A DNA stretch of 64,000 bases from assembly GCA_963809875.1 (NCBI GenBank), contig CAWELC010000003.1, positions 1 through 64,000 on the forward strand, given 5' to 3'. A model generated the notes under the pieces. It had not been told where the DNA came from. It did no database searches and saw only the letters and a list, made by a program, of their open reading frames with translations. Numbering within the stretch: the stretch's first letter is position 1; the number at the start of each line of letters is the position of its first letter. Source of the DNA: JAFGAS01 sp963809875 (GTDB lineage: Bacteria; Desulfobacterota; Zymogenia; Zymogenales; Zymogenaceae). The translations under genes were made by a program, and so were the position numbers. Below, piece by piece: positions 15,819 through 23,746 of the stretch.

Positions 15819-16559
15819 ATGGATGTGAAACTGATCGTCTTGATGGGAATCGTACTGCTCTCTTTCACGTCCCAGGCCCTGTCCGGTTTCGGCAGCATCA
15901 TCATCGCGGTAGCCCTGGGATCGAATCTCTACCCCATTAAGGAGCTTCTTCCGATCCTCGTTCCGCTTGACGTGGTGATAAACGGGTACCTCGTGATTCG
16001 GTACCACTCAAGGGTGGACGTTCCCTTTCTTGTGAAGAGGGTCCTTCCGTCGATGAGCGTGGGGTTTATCGCCGGGGTTATCCTTTTCAGCCTCCTGGAG
16101 AGCTCCATCCTGAAGGGGATGTTCGGCGTCTTCGTGGTCATCATATCCGCGCGGGAGCTGTTTCTTACCCTGCGACGCTCCGGGCCGAGGGAGATCTCGT
16201 CGGTGAGCCGGGCCGCTTACCTGATCCTGGGCGGGTTCATACAGGGCGTCTTCGCATCGGGCGGCCCTCCCGTGGTATACGCCGTCAGTCGGTCAATTCA
16301 AGATAAGACGGATTTCCGGAGCACGCTGGCCGCCATATGGCTCTCCATCAATTCAGTCCTCATCGTCGCCTACGTCGTGACGGGGCGCATGACGCTGGAA
16401 ACGATAAAACACTCGGCGCTGCTGCTGCCCGTGGTGCTGGTGGGGATTATTATTGGAGAGGTGCTGCACCGCTATATAAACGAGAAGCATTTCAGGATCG
16501 TCATATTCTGCATCCTGATCGTCGCGGGCCTCTCGATCCTCGTGCAGCTCCTCCGGTGA
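15819..16559 (+). CDS. TauE/SafE family sulfite/organosulfonate exporter-like membrane protein
   Basis: A 246-residue polytopic membrane protein with about eight hydrophobic segments. The duplicated family signatures are seen: ALSGFGSIIIAVALG in the first half and LGGFIQGVFASGGPPVVY in the second, with charged loops between. Family members move sulfite, sulfoacetate or other small anions across the inner membrane; the substrate here is unknown. It ends convergently with the DUF5131 gene (51-base gap) and lies 87 bases after the SDR, so it may share that transcript. Confidence 0.85.
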   Translation: MDVKLIVLMGIVLLSFTSQALSGFGSIIIAVALGSNLYPIKELLPILVPLDVVINGYLVIRYHSRVDVPFLVKRVLPSMSVGFIAGVILFSLLESSILKGMFGVFVVIISARELFLTLRRSGPREISSVSRAAYLILGGFIQGVFASGGPPVVYAVSRSIQDKTDFRSTLAAIWLSINSVLIVAYVVTGRMTLETIKHSALLLPVVLVGIIIGEVLHRYINEKHFRIVIFCILIVAGLSILVQLLR

Positions 16560-16609
16560 TTTTGCAGAGGACAGGTAACGTGCGCCGCCGGGTCTGTCGC
16601 GCATGAGAA

Positions 16610-17359
16610 TCACGGGGACGGGAGGAGACGGTACTGGCCGTCCGCCCGGCCGATATCCGGCATCTCTTCGTAGAGTTTTCCGTCCAGCAACCTTCCCGCC
16701 TTCTTCCGATTCGTCCCACCCCATTGCTTGAAGAAGAAAGCAACCCCGGCGCGTTTGCACTGGTCCCGGATGTCGATCACCCATTCTCTCTTCATGGGCC
16801 GTGCCCGCGGCCCCGATTCACCGCCGACAACGACCCAGTCGATATCGGATAGATCGAGGGAGGGGAGGGCCGAAAGGAGCGGCTCCAACGAAAGGAATTT
16901 CGTCAAGGCGCCGGTTTTTCTCAAGTCATCCATTCGGAAGGTATAATCGCTGTGCTCAACCGTGACTCCCATCCAGACATTGCCCGGCCACTCGATATCC
17001 TGACTCAGTTCTCTCAGGCGCTCCGATCGTTTCGTGAGGAGTTGGAACGTATGTTGGTGAGCACGTTCCATAACCGAAAAGACCTTTTGGATGTAGTCAA
17101 AAGGAATCTCGTCATGGAAAAGGTCGCCCATGGAATTAACGAAGATCATTCGCGGCCGCTTCCACGAGAGGGGGAGGTTGAGGAAGTCCGGGTGAACCGT
17201 AGGGGCAAACCCGTTTTGATATTTGGCTTGGCCCATCTCCTTGAGCCGCAGAGCCATTCGCTCGGCGTAGCAGTGTACGCATCCGAGGCTCTCTTTAGTG
17301 CAGCCCGTGGCCGGATTCCAGCTTGCCCAGGTTCTCCCTATCCCGGAATTTCCCGCCAT
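16610..17359 (-). CDS. Gp37/Gp68 family protein (DUF5131, three-cysteine motif)
   Basis: This 249-residue protein matches the phage Gp37/Gp68 family, found in phages and scattered in bacterial chromosomes. The signature is near the N-terminus, ASWNPATGCTKESLGCVHCYAERMA, shown here in two parts: the C-x6-C-x2-C spacing followed by a tyrosine recalls radical-SAM-like iron-sulfur sites. Other conserved parts are NSMGDLFHDEIP, FQLLTKRSERL, NVWMGVTVEH, and VVGGESGPRARPM followed by FFFKQWGG. As I recall, members often occur with a partner called TcmP; none is visible here. It is two bases downstream of the membrane protein gene on the same strand. Possible acquired gene, function unknown. Confidence 0.85.
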   Translation of the reverse strand: MAGNSGIGRTWASWNPATGCTKESLGCVHCYAERMALRLKEMGQAKYQNGFAPTVHPDFLNLPLSWKRPRMIFVNSMGDLFHDEIPFDYIQKVFSVMERAHQHTFQLLTKRSERLRELSQDIEWPGNVWMGVTVEHSDYTFRMDDLRKTGALTKFLSLEPLLSALPSLDLSDIDWVVVGGESGPRARPMKREWVIDIRDQCKRAGVAFFFKQWGGTNRKKAGRLLDGKLYEEMPDIGRADGQYRLLPSP

Positions 17360-17361
17360 TC

Positions 17362-17925
17362 TTACGCCTTTTCTTCTATCTTTGCCCCCTCCGGGGCAAA
17401 TCGACGGATCGCCTCGATCGTCTTCTTGATGGAAGTGCCCATGTAGCGGCGGTCGAGCCAGAGGGTGTAGTTCGCATAATAGATTCCCGCCGACGTGGCC
17501 AACCCTGCCGGGACGTCAGGGGACTCCCTGAACCTGACCTCAAGCCCCACGGCGGCATCGGGGCTCGCCGAAAGCATCCGATAGCCGATGCCATAGACCG
17601 CCTTCTCGAAGTGCTTCCACGCAAACAGCCGCTGCTCGTATCCCAGTCCCGTTCCGAAGGATATCCCATCGCCCGAGACACGCATCATGACAGGCGGCTT
17701 CAGCAGATACAGGCCTTCTTTCCAGACGACGAGGCCCCCGACCACCACGAAAAAGAGCTTAAAAAAGAAATAGAGGAGTTCCTGTCCCGGGTGAGGGGGG
17801 TAGTTCAGGAATTTCTTAAAGATAAGCGCGTCAAGCCCCACAAGAAGGAATGCAAGGCCGATGATGAAGAAGACCAGCAGACTCACCCGAAAGATCCTTA
17901 CCTCGAATACGTCCTGAGCCGACAC
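17362..17925 (-). CDS. Membrane protein of unknown function
   Basis: I chose the GTG at 17925, which has GGAGG seven bases upstream; a longer frame from 17976 lacks such a site. The 187-residue product has two N-terminal membrane segments (VSLLVFFIIGLAFLLVG and ELLYFFFKLFFVVVGG) and then a soluble domain of about 110 residues. The soluble part (PVMMRVSGDGISFG, FAWKHFEKAVYGI, IEAIRRFAPEG) has the strand-rich look of a PH-like domain found in other two-helix membrane proteins. I cannot name the family. It is followed with a two-base gap by the DUF5131 gene, so the two are likely expressed together. Confidence 0.6.
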   Translation of the reverse strand: MSAQDVFEVRIFRVSLLVFFIIGLAFLLVGLDALIFKKFLNYPPHPGQELLYFFFKLFFVVVGGLVVWKEGLYLLKPPVMMRVSGDGISFGTGLGYEQRLFAWKHFEKAVYGIGYRMLSASPDAAVGLEVRFRESPDVPAGLATSAGIYYANYTLWLDRRYMGTSIKKTIEAIRRFAPEGAKIEEKA

Positions 17926-18085
17926 GCATATACCTCCGTAGATGGTTGATCCTGCAAGCAACGAGAACCATACCACAACGGGCCGGCGATTTCAAGAGAG
18001 GGTTCCGCTTCTGCGGGAGACCGAGGACCTTCAACCCGGGGCTTACGGGCGCGAAGGTGCGCGAATCTGAGCATTCCGTTATTGC

Positions 18086-18114
18086 TTGAATTATTCGCCC
18101 ATATCTGCTAAATT
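18086..18114 (+). promoter_or_regulatory. Promoter of the dodecin-like gene
   Basis: TTGAAT (18086-18091), 17-base spacer and TAAATT (18109-18114), giving a start near 18121 and a leader of about 70 nt that ends in an AGGAAGGAGGG ribosome-binding site. Confidence 0.6.
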
Positions 18115-18190
18115 GAAGCGCCGTAAAACGGCCGAGAGACGGGATCGTATAGCGAGATACAAACATACCAATCAGGAAGGAGGGCATACC

Positions 18191-18403
18191 ATGTCCGATG
18201 AGAGAGTGGCAAGGGTCAGCGAAGTTATCTGCGGGTCGTCCGTCAGCTTCGATGACGCCATCAAGAAGGGGATTAAGCGGGCTTCCAAGACCCTGAGGAA
18301 CATCGTCGGGGTAAAGGTGAAGGAATTCCGAATTCACGTTGAGGACAACGAGATAGAGGAGTACCGGGTCAATATGGATATCGTCTTTTTGCTCGATGAA
18401 TAG
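18191..18403 (+). CDS. Dodecin-family protein without the flavin-stacking tryptophan
   Basis: Dodecins are 65-75 residue proteins that assemble into hollow dodecamers storing flavins or, in some groups, CoA. The 70-residue product fits: VARVSEVICGSSVSFDDAIKKG, the conserved RASKTLRN, and the strand EEYRVNMDIVFLL. The tryptophan that sandwiches flavin (LRxLRWFEV in typical members) is replaced by LRNIVGVKV, and the glutamine after the conserved tyrosine (YQV) is an arginine (YRV). Classical flavin binding is therefore unlikely. The ATG at 18191 has an excellent ribosome-binding site; the gene is monocistronic with its own promoter and terminator. Confidence 0.87.
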   Translation: MSDERVARVSEVICGSSVSFDDAIKKGIKRASKTLRNIVGVKVKEFRIHVEDNEIEEYRVNMDIVFLLDE

Positions 18404-18482
18404 CGCATCCTCCGGCCGGGTGTAACAGGGGGATTGTCGTTTGGCCCGGACGTACGAGGTGCTTTGCGCGTTCCTTCCCGCA

Positions 18483-18510
18483 GGGGGCCTTGAGGCCCCC
18501 TCGTTATTTT
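18483..18510. terminator. Rho-independent terminator between dodecin and GDPD genes
   Basis: GGGGGCC (18483-18489), loop TTGA, GGCCCCC (18494-18500), followed by TCGTTATTTT. It ends the plus-strand dodecin transcript and lies just past the stop of the convergent GDPD gene; the T tail favours the plus direction. Confidence 0.8.
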
Positions 18511-19259
18511 GCCTTACCTTTAAGCACGGAGACGAGCCGCTCGGGATAGTTCGAGATGATTCCCGTGACTCCCAGGGCGGCCATGCGCCGCATCTGATCC
18601 TCGCTGTCGACCGTCCAGACGTTGACGAAGAGCCCCGAGTCGCGGGCCGCCGATATGAGTCCCTCCCGGACCCAGCTGTATTCGGGATGCAGGCCGTCCG
18701 CCCCGGCTAAACGGGCGGGCGCAATCGGGTCGATGAAGGCGCCGGAAAAGAGGATACCGCACAGGATCTCGGGCGCGATCTCCTTGACCCTTTTTATTGC
18801 AGCATGGTCGAAGGAGGAAACGATAACCCGGTCGGCGGCCCCGAGATCGTTGAGGGTGGCGACGACCTTCTTTTCGATTCCCTCGTATGTCCGGGGGCCG
18901 TTCTTGATCTCGAGGTTGAGGGCAACGTCGCGTGCCTTTATCAGCTCGAGGATTTCCTCCAGCGTCATGATCCTCTCCCCGGAAAAAGGCTGCCCCATCC
19001 ACGACCCGAAATCGAGACGCCTGATTTCGTCAAGCGTGTATCCCGCGACTTCCCCTTTTCCGTCGCTGGTGAAGTCCACGATCTGATCGTGGATAATGAC
19101 CAGGCGCCCGTCTCTGGTCATGTTCACGTCGGTTTCGATCATGTCGATATCGTAGTCAAGGGCCGAGAGAAAAGACGCCTTCGTGTTCTGAGGCTTCTTC
19201 ATCGGGTCGCCCCGGTGAGCAACGGCCAGGGGACCTCTCTTCATGAGGTCGCGTATCAT
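18504..19259 (-). CDS. Glycerophosphodiester phosphodiesterase family protein with a PENT to PQNT change
   Basis: GDPD enzymes cleave glycerophosphodiesters to glycerol-3-phosphate and an alcohol. The 251-residue product is a short cytosolic-type GDPD with no signal peptide. Visible motifs are AHRGDP (catalytic His15, Arg16), IETDVNMTRDG (Glu42, Asp44), VIIHD (His57), ALNLEIK and the C-terminal FVNVWTVDSEDQM. The usual PENT metal ligand is PQNT (Gln24, codon CAG), which would weaken or alter metal binding. All other key residues are present. It follows ccsB by 13 bases and may be the last gene of that transcript. A glycerol kinase lies at the far end of the window but is not linked. Confidence 0.87.
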   Translation of the reverse strand: MIRDLMKRGPLAVAHRGDPMKKPQNTKASFLSALDYDIDMIETDVNMTRDGRLVIIHDQIVDFTSDGKGEVAGYTLDEIRRLDFGSWMGQPFSGERIMTLEEILELIKARDVALNLEIKNGPRTYEGIEKKVVATLNDLGAADRVIVSSFDHAAIKRVKEIAPEILCGILFSGAFIDPIAPARLAGADGLHPEYSWVREGLISAARDSGLFVNVWTVDSEDQMRRMAALGVTGIISNYPERLVSVLKGKAK

Positions 19260-19272
19260 TTTGGCTGCCCCG

Positions 19273-20091
19273 CTACAGGTAGGAATGAAGTCCCGATAAA
19301 ACGAAATTCACTCCCAGGAAGGTAAATATGACGCAAAGGAAACCCACGATCGAGAGAACCGCGCTCCTGGTTCCTCTCCAGCCGCGGATGAGGCGCGCGT
19401 GAAGGAACAGCGCGTAGATGATCCAGGTGATCAGGGACCAGGTCTCTTTGGGGTCCCACGACCAGTAAGATCCCCAGGCAAAGTGCGCCCAGAAGGCGCC
19501 GGTGATGATCCCGATTGTCAGAAGCGGCATCCCCGCCAGCACCCCGCGGTAGGTCAGATCGTCAAGTGTCTCCCGGTCCGGAAGGACGCCCTGTTTCTTA
19601 TCGCCCCTGAAGAGATAGAGGACGGCGACGACGAACGAGAAGGCGAAAGCGGCATACGACAGGAAACAGGTCATCACGTGCACGGTTAGCCAGTTGCTCT
19701 GAAGCGCGGGGACCAACGGCCTGATGGACCGATCCATGTCGGGCGACAGCGAGGCATAGGCCAGGGTGAGCAGGGAAAGCGGGATCATGAATACACCCAG
19801 AAAGGTGTACTTGAAGCCGAATCTGAGAACGAGGTAGATGAAAGTGATGACCAGTGAAAAGAAGATAAGCGACTCGTAGAAGTTCGTGAGCGGGATATGT
19901 CCGAGGCCCATCCGATAACTCTCGATCCACCTCAGAATCACCGCCCCAAGGTGACCCACAAAGGAGATGACGACGATAATATCGCCAAGCTTGTTGGCTG
20001 CGTTATTCTTCAGCATCCAGTGGAGGATGAAGCAGATAAAGGCGGCGCCATAGGCGAAGGTGATCCAGCTCAGGATAACGGAACTCAGCAT
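19273..20091 (-). CDS. ccsB: System II cytochrome c biogenesis protein CcsB/CcsA (heme handling)
   Basis: An integral membrane protein of the heme-handling family, 272 residues with about eight membrane segments. The tryptophan-rich heme-binding WWD-type domain is visible as FAWGSYWSWDPKETWSLITW, and conserved histidines occur in LTVHVMTCF and ALFLHARLI. With ResB it forms the System II synthetase that moves heme outward and attaches it to apocytochromes at CXXCH. Its start overlaps the resB stop by seven bases, so translation is coupled. The tetraheme cytochrome two genes upstream is an obvious client. Confidence 0.93.
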   Translation of the reverse strand: MLSSVILSWITFAYGAAFICFILHWMLKNNAANKLGDIIVVISFVGHLGAVILRWIESYRMGLGHIPLTNFYESLIFFSLVITFIYLVLRFGFKYTFLGVFMIPLSLLTLAYASLSPDMDRSIRPLVPALQSNWLTVHVMTCFLSYAAFAFSFVVAVLYLFRGDKKQGVLPDRETLDDLTYRGVLAGMPLLTIGIITGAFWAHFAWGSYWSWDPKETWSLITWIIYALFLHARLIRGWRGTRSAVLSIVGFLCVIFTFLGVNFVLSGLHSYL

Positions 20092-21401
20092 ATTTTCTTC
20101 CTTATCTCGTCGACACGACGGCTGAAGAGGACGTTAAAACCGGTCGTGAGTCTTCCGGGGGTGCCTTCGATGGTAACCTCGATCGTCTTGTTTCGGCGGG
20201 ATATCCGTCCCCGAAACGTCCCCATCGATGAGACGAGGGGAAACAAAAAGCCCACACAGATGAGGATAAACCCGGTAAAGACCAGGGGGAGCCCCGGCTC
20301 CTTGACCACGGTAAAGCTGGAGTAGGGTACGAGGTGATAGTCCTTGAGAACGAAGACATAATCGCCCCCCCGCTCCCGGTCGAACTCGGGGTATTCGACC
20401 AACGTCCAGAGTTCGTACCGCCCGGATGTATCGTCAACCAGCAGCTGCACAGCGGGGCCGAAGTCCATGAATTCGGGGGCGCTCTGGACGATCGTAAAGG
20501 TCAGGTCTCGTCCGGGCACTTCAACGGGGATTGACCAGTAGGCTTCCCCGGCGTAGAGTGAATTTCCCTTCCGGTCCAGCACCTCGATCGTGGCGTAGTC
20601 CATCTCCTTTCCAAAGCTCGTCTGGTAGAATCGGACGCCGCGGTATTCGACGGGATGATTAACCGTCAACGATGCGTCTGTTCGATTCTTTCCTTCCATG
20701 ATGGTGATGTCGCTGCGGTACTCTTTTGGGGTGCCGTCGGGGTACCGCTCGAAGGTGAACCGGTTAAGCGTGACGGAAAAGTCGAGCTGTACCAGATGCG
20801 TCCTATCCAGGAAGACCTCACGGGTACGGCCGCCCTCGATGATGTTCATTTCTCCCGAAAAACCGAAGAGAGACGACAACAGCCCTCCGACGATGATCAT
20901 GAGGATGCTGACGTGAACGATGATCGCCCCGAGGGAAAAGATCGCGTGCGGCGCGGAGATGATCGTCGTGTCGTTTCCTTCGTGTGTCACGGTCGTACGG
21001 CACAGGGGACGTCTCAGTGCCCTGGTCACTGCCTCGACCGTCTCGCGCTCCGTCCGGCGGGAGACCTGTGTGTCGGCAAAAGGATAGCCGGACTCACGCG
21101 GCCGGGCCCGGAAGAGCCCCGTAATCTTCTTCGGGGCAAGAGAGAGGGTACACAGGGTGATGTTCATGACCAGGAGCATCAACAACGCGTTAAAGTAGGG
21201 GCTGTGGAAGATATCGGTGACGGCCAGCATCGACAGGACTCTGAATGCGGTATGTCCGAAGCGCATAATGTATTCTTCGGGCGTGGCGTTCTGACCTACG
21301 AAGGTCGCTATGGCCGACAGTACGGCAATCGCGATCAGTATGATAACGGTCAGCCGGACCGATGAAAGGTAATCGATAGTCTCTTTCAGTATCTTCTTCA
21401 T
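20085..21401 (-). CDS. resB: System II cytochrome c biogenesis protein ResB/Ccs1
   Basis: ResB is the partner of CcsA/CcsB in System II cytochrome c maturation. The 438-residue product has three N-terminal membrane segments (LTVIILIAIAVLSAIATFVG; YFNALLMLLVMNITLC; FSLGAIIVHVSILMIIVGG), a large periplasmic domain rich in beta strands with the family segments VEYRGVRFYQTSFG and PEFMDFGPAVQLLV, and a last membrane segment (PLVFTGFILICVGFLFPL). The start lies three bases after the cytochrome stop, so the three genes form one tight unit. Confidence 0.92.
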   Translation of the reverse strand: MKKILKETIDYLSSVRLTVIILIAIAVLSAIATFVGQNATPEEYIMRFGHTAFRVLSMLAVTDIFHSPYFNALLMLLVMNITLCTLSLAPKKITGLFRARPRESGYPFADTQVSRRTERETVEAVTRALRRPLCRTTVTHEGNDTTIISAPHAIFSLGAIIVHVSILMIIVGGLLSSLFGFSGEMNIIEGGRTREVFLDRTHLVQLDFSVTLNRFTFERYPDGTPKEYRSDITIMEGKNRTDASLTVNHPVEYRGVRFYQTSFGKEMDYATIEVLDRKGNSLYAGEAYWSIPVEVPGRDLTFTIVQSAPEFMDFGPAVQLLVDDTSGRYELWTLVEYPEFDRERGGDYVFVLKDYHLVPYSSFTVVKEPGLPLVFTGFILICVGFLFPLVSSMGTFRGRISRRNKTIEVTIEGTPGRLTTGFNVLFSRRVDEIRKKIC

Positions 21402-21404
21402 GAA

Positions 21405-21788
21405 TTATCTTTCGGCAACATGGCAGGAGTCGCAGGCAAGGGTTAGACGCGTGTTTCCCTTCTCGATCTCCGATTTATGGCAGCCAATACAGAGTTTGTG
21501 GAAGGCAACGACATCCGTGGGGGCGGACGTTGCGTCCAGCGCCTTATGACAGGACGAACATCTCTCGGGTGTCTGGTCCCAGGCGGTCGTATGATGACAG
21601 ACGGAGCAGTCCGGTTTGGCGTCGCCCGTGCTCCCGTGATCCTTATGGACAAAGGTGACGAGTCCGGCCGTCCTGTCATACTCCGAGAGGGTGATGGTCT
21701 CGGGGATCGTGGTGACGTCGCCGGCCCAGGTGCGGCTAAGAACGGGGACGATCAGGGAGAAGACGAAGAAACCGATTATGACGCTCAC
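21405..21788 (-). CDS. Tetraheme c-type cytochrome (class III, c3-like)
   Basis: The open frame continues upstream into the frameshifted purE, but the real start is most likely the GTG at 21788. It gives a 128-residue precursor with a signal-peptide-like N-terminus (SVIIGFFVFSLIVPVLSRTWAG). Four CXXCH heme sites lie at residues 61-65 (CSVCH), 77-81 (CSSCH), 100-104 (CIGCH) and 119-123 (CDSCH). Extra histidines in FVHKDH, CHH and AFHK can be the sixth ligands, the pattern of cytochrome c3. It should be a periplasmic low-potential electron carrier. It is immediately followed by resB and ccsB, which would attach its hemes. Confidence 0.88.
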   Translation of the reverse strand: MSVIIGFFVFSLIVPVLSRTWAGDVTTIPETITLSEYDRTAGLVTFVHKDHGSTGDAKPDCSVCHHTTAWDQTPERCSSCHKALDATSAPTDVVAFHKLCIGCHKSEIEKGNTRLTLACDSCHVAER

Positions 21789-21829
21789 ACCGCCCCTTTT
21801 CCCCCGGCGATTGATGCTTCGGCCTGAAA

Positions 21830-22328
21830 TCACGTATCCGTAACCTCCCGGTCGGCCTTTTTCACTTCCTCGGCCATGTCGGCCCGAAACGCGGCGAGAC
21901 GTTCGGAAAGCTTCTGGTCGGAGAGGGCAAGAATCTGTGCTGCGAGGATCGCCGCGTTCTTTGCCCCGGACTCGCCGATTCCCACGGCAGCCACGGGTAC
22001 GCCGGGAGGCATCTGGACGGTTGAAAGGAGCGCGTCGACGCCCAGGAGACTGGAAGAAGCGATGGGGACCCCGATGACCGGAAGCGTCGTATGGGCGGCG
22101 ATGAACCCGGCGAGGTGGGCCGCGTAGCCGGCCCCGGCGATGATCACCCCGAATCCCCCGATCGCGGGCCGTGAGCGCCAGCTCGCGTACCGTCTCGGGC
22201 GTCCGGTGCGCCGACGCGATTCGTACCTCGGCCTCAATTCCGAGGTCGGCCAGCCGGTCTTGTGCCGGCTTCATCACCGGGAGGTCCGACTTGCTCCCCA
22301 TGACGATGAGGACCTTATGAGCGGTCAT
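21830..22328 (-). pseudogene. purE: N5-carboxyaminoimidazole ribonucleotide mutase PurE, frameshifted
   Basis: PurE converts N5-CAIR to CAIR in purine synthesis. The N-terminal third (VLIVMGSKSDLPVM, ASAHRTPETVRELA) reads from the ATG at 22328, and the rest (VIIAGAGYAAHLAGF, LPVIGVPIASSSLLG, STVQMPPGVPVAAVGIG) reads in another frame to the stop at 21830. Removing one G from the run of four C on the plus strand (22147-22150) joins them as RGIRVIIAGAG, the family sequence, giving 165 residues, the normal length. Because purD overlaps it by 14 bases and purine synthesis is usually essential, a sequencing or assembly insertion is the simplest reading; genuine inactivation cannot be excluded. Confidence 0.9.
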
Positions 22329-23592
22329 GTCTCAGCCCCTTTACCCCGATATCTTTTCGATAGTAGGCTCCCTCCCAAGTGATCCTGCCGACGGCAGCGT
22401 ACGCCCGGTCGATGGCGGCGCGGAGATCCTTGCCCACCGCGGTAACACCCAGGACGCGGCCGCCGGAGGTGACGAGCCTTCCGTCGAGCCGTTTTGTGCC
22501 TGCGTGAAAGACGACCACGTCAGCGAGCTCTTCGGCCTCTTTGATACCCGTGATTACCTTGCCCTTCTCGTACGGGCCGGGGTAGCCACCGGAGGCCATG
22601 ACCACGCAGACGGCGGGACGGGTGTCCCACGTCAGCGACACTTCCGAAAGCCTCCCCTCCACGGCCTTAATCAGGACATCCGACAGGTTTCCCTTCATAC
22701 GAATGAGGAGCGGCTGGGCCTCGGGATCGCCGAAACGGGCGTTGAACTCGAGCACCTTGGGATTGCCGTCTTTGATCATGAGCCCCGCATAGAGGATGCC
22801 GACGTAGGGGTGCCCCTCCTGTTCCATGGCCCGCACCGTGGGAATCATGATCTCATCCATGACCCGGGAAAAGAGGGCCTTGGTGACGACGGGCGCGGGA
22901 GAGTAGGCGCCCATCCCGCCGGTGTTCGGCCCCGTATCGTTGTCATAGATCGCCTTATGATCCTGGGAGGTCGCCAGAGGCACGACCTGCTTTCCGTCCG
23001 TAAAGGCCAGAAAAGAAGCCTCCTCCCCGGTCAGGAGCTCCTCCACGACGATCCTGTTTCCGGCATCCCCGAATTCCCGCTGGACCATGATCAGATCGAC
23101 GGCGGCCAGCGCCTCCGGGACGGTCGCGCAGAGGATAACGCCTTTTCCGGCCGCCAGACCGTCGGCCTTGACCACGAGGGGGGCGCCCTTCTTCTCGATG
23201 TAGGCGACGGCCGACGCTCGATCGGTAAACTCGGCAAAGTCAGCGGAAGGGATGCCGAATTTCTTCATCAGATTTTTTGAGAAGGACTTGGATCCCTCGA
23301 TTTGCGCCGCCTCTTTCGTGGGTCCGAAGATCGCAAGCCCGTTCGCAGTGAAGAGGTCAACGATACCCATGACGAGCGGAGCCTCGGGGCCGGCGATGGT
23401 CAGGTCAATCCTCTTGCTGCGGGCGAATTCGTGAAGGGCCGAAACGTCGTCGATGGAGATCGGCACGTTCGTGCCGATATCGTATGTTCCCCCGTTTCCC
23501 GGGGCGCAGAAGATCTCGATTCCCGGCTCCTGTCTGAGCTTCCAGGCCAGGGCGTGCTCACGACCGCCGCCGCCGACAATCAGAATTTTCAT
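22315..23592 (-). CDS. purD: Phosphoribosylamine--glycine ligase
   Basis: PurD (GARS) joins glycine to phosphoribosylamine with ATP, the second step of purine synthesis. The 425-residue product has the full ATP-grasp pattern: VGGGGREHALAWKL at the N-terminus, GPTKEAAQIEGSKSFSK, APLVVKADGLAAGKGV, TGPNTGGMGAYSPAP, and VLEFNARFGDPEAQPLL carrying the metal ligands. It lies between purH and purE on the minus strand, with a 14-base overlap onto purE. Nothing unusual is seen. Confidence 0.97.
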   Translation of the reverse strand: MKILIVGGGGREHALAWKLRQEPGIEIFCAPGNGGTYDIGTNVPISIDDVSALHEFARSKRIDLTIAGPEAPLVMGIVDLFTANGLAIFGPTKEAAQIEGSKSFSKNLMKKFGIPSADFAEFTDRASAVAYIEKKGAPLVVKADGLAAGKGVILCATVPEALAAVDLIMVQREFGDAGNRIVVEELLTGEEASFLAFTDGKQVVPLATSQDHKAIYDNDTGPNTGGMGAYSPAPVVTKALFSRVMDEIMIPTVRAMEQEGHPYVGILYAGLMIKDGNPKVLEFNARFGDPEAQPLLIRMKGNLSDVLIKAVEGRLSEVSLTWDTRPAVCVVMASGGYPGPYEKGKVITGIKEAEELADVVVFHAGTKRLDGRLVTSGGRVLGVTAVGKDLRAAIDRAYAAVGRITWEGAYYRKDIGVKGLRHDRS

Positions 23593-23746
23593 GAGCGCCT
23601 CATGACAATACGATAAGGATATAGGTAACGGCCCCGAGACGTGAAATCGTGCATCGCTCGGCGTCTTACGGGATCAGGCCACTCGAAAAGGCGCCGCCTC
23701 ATCCCCCGCCGGGTTTTCCGAAACCGCAGGCCCCTGCCCGGGTCTC

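Noticed and set aside
21405..22328. A single 307-residue protein fusing PurE start and a tetraheme cytochrome
   Set aside because: The middle part (after ARDRG) is out-of-frame translation of purE; a one-base correction gives complete PurE, and the cytochrome has its own GTG and signal peptide.
22327..23280. A 317-codon plus-strand frame opposite purD
   Set aside because: Antisense to purD, which has all its motifs; product composition is shadow-like.
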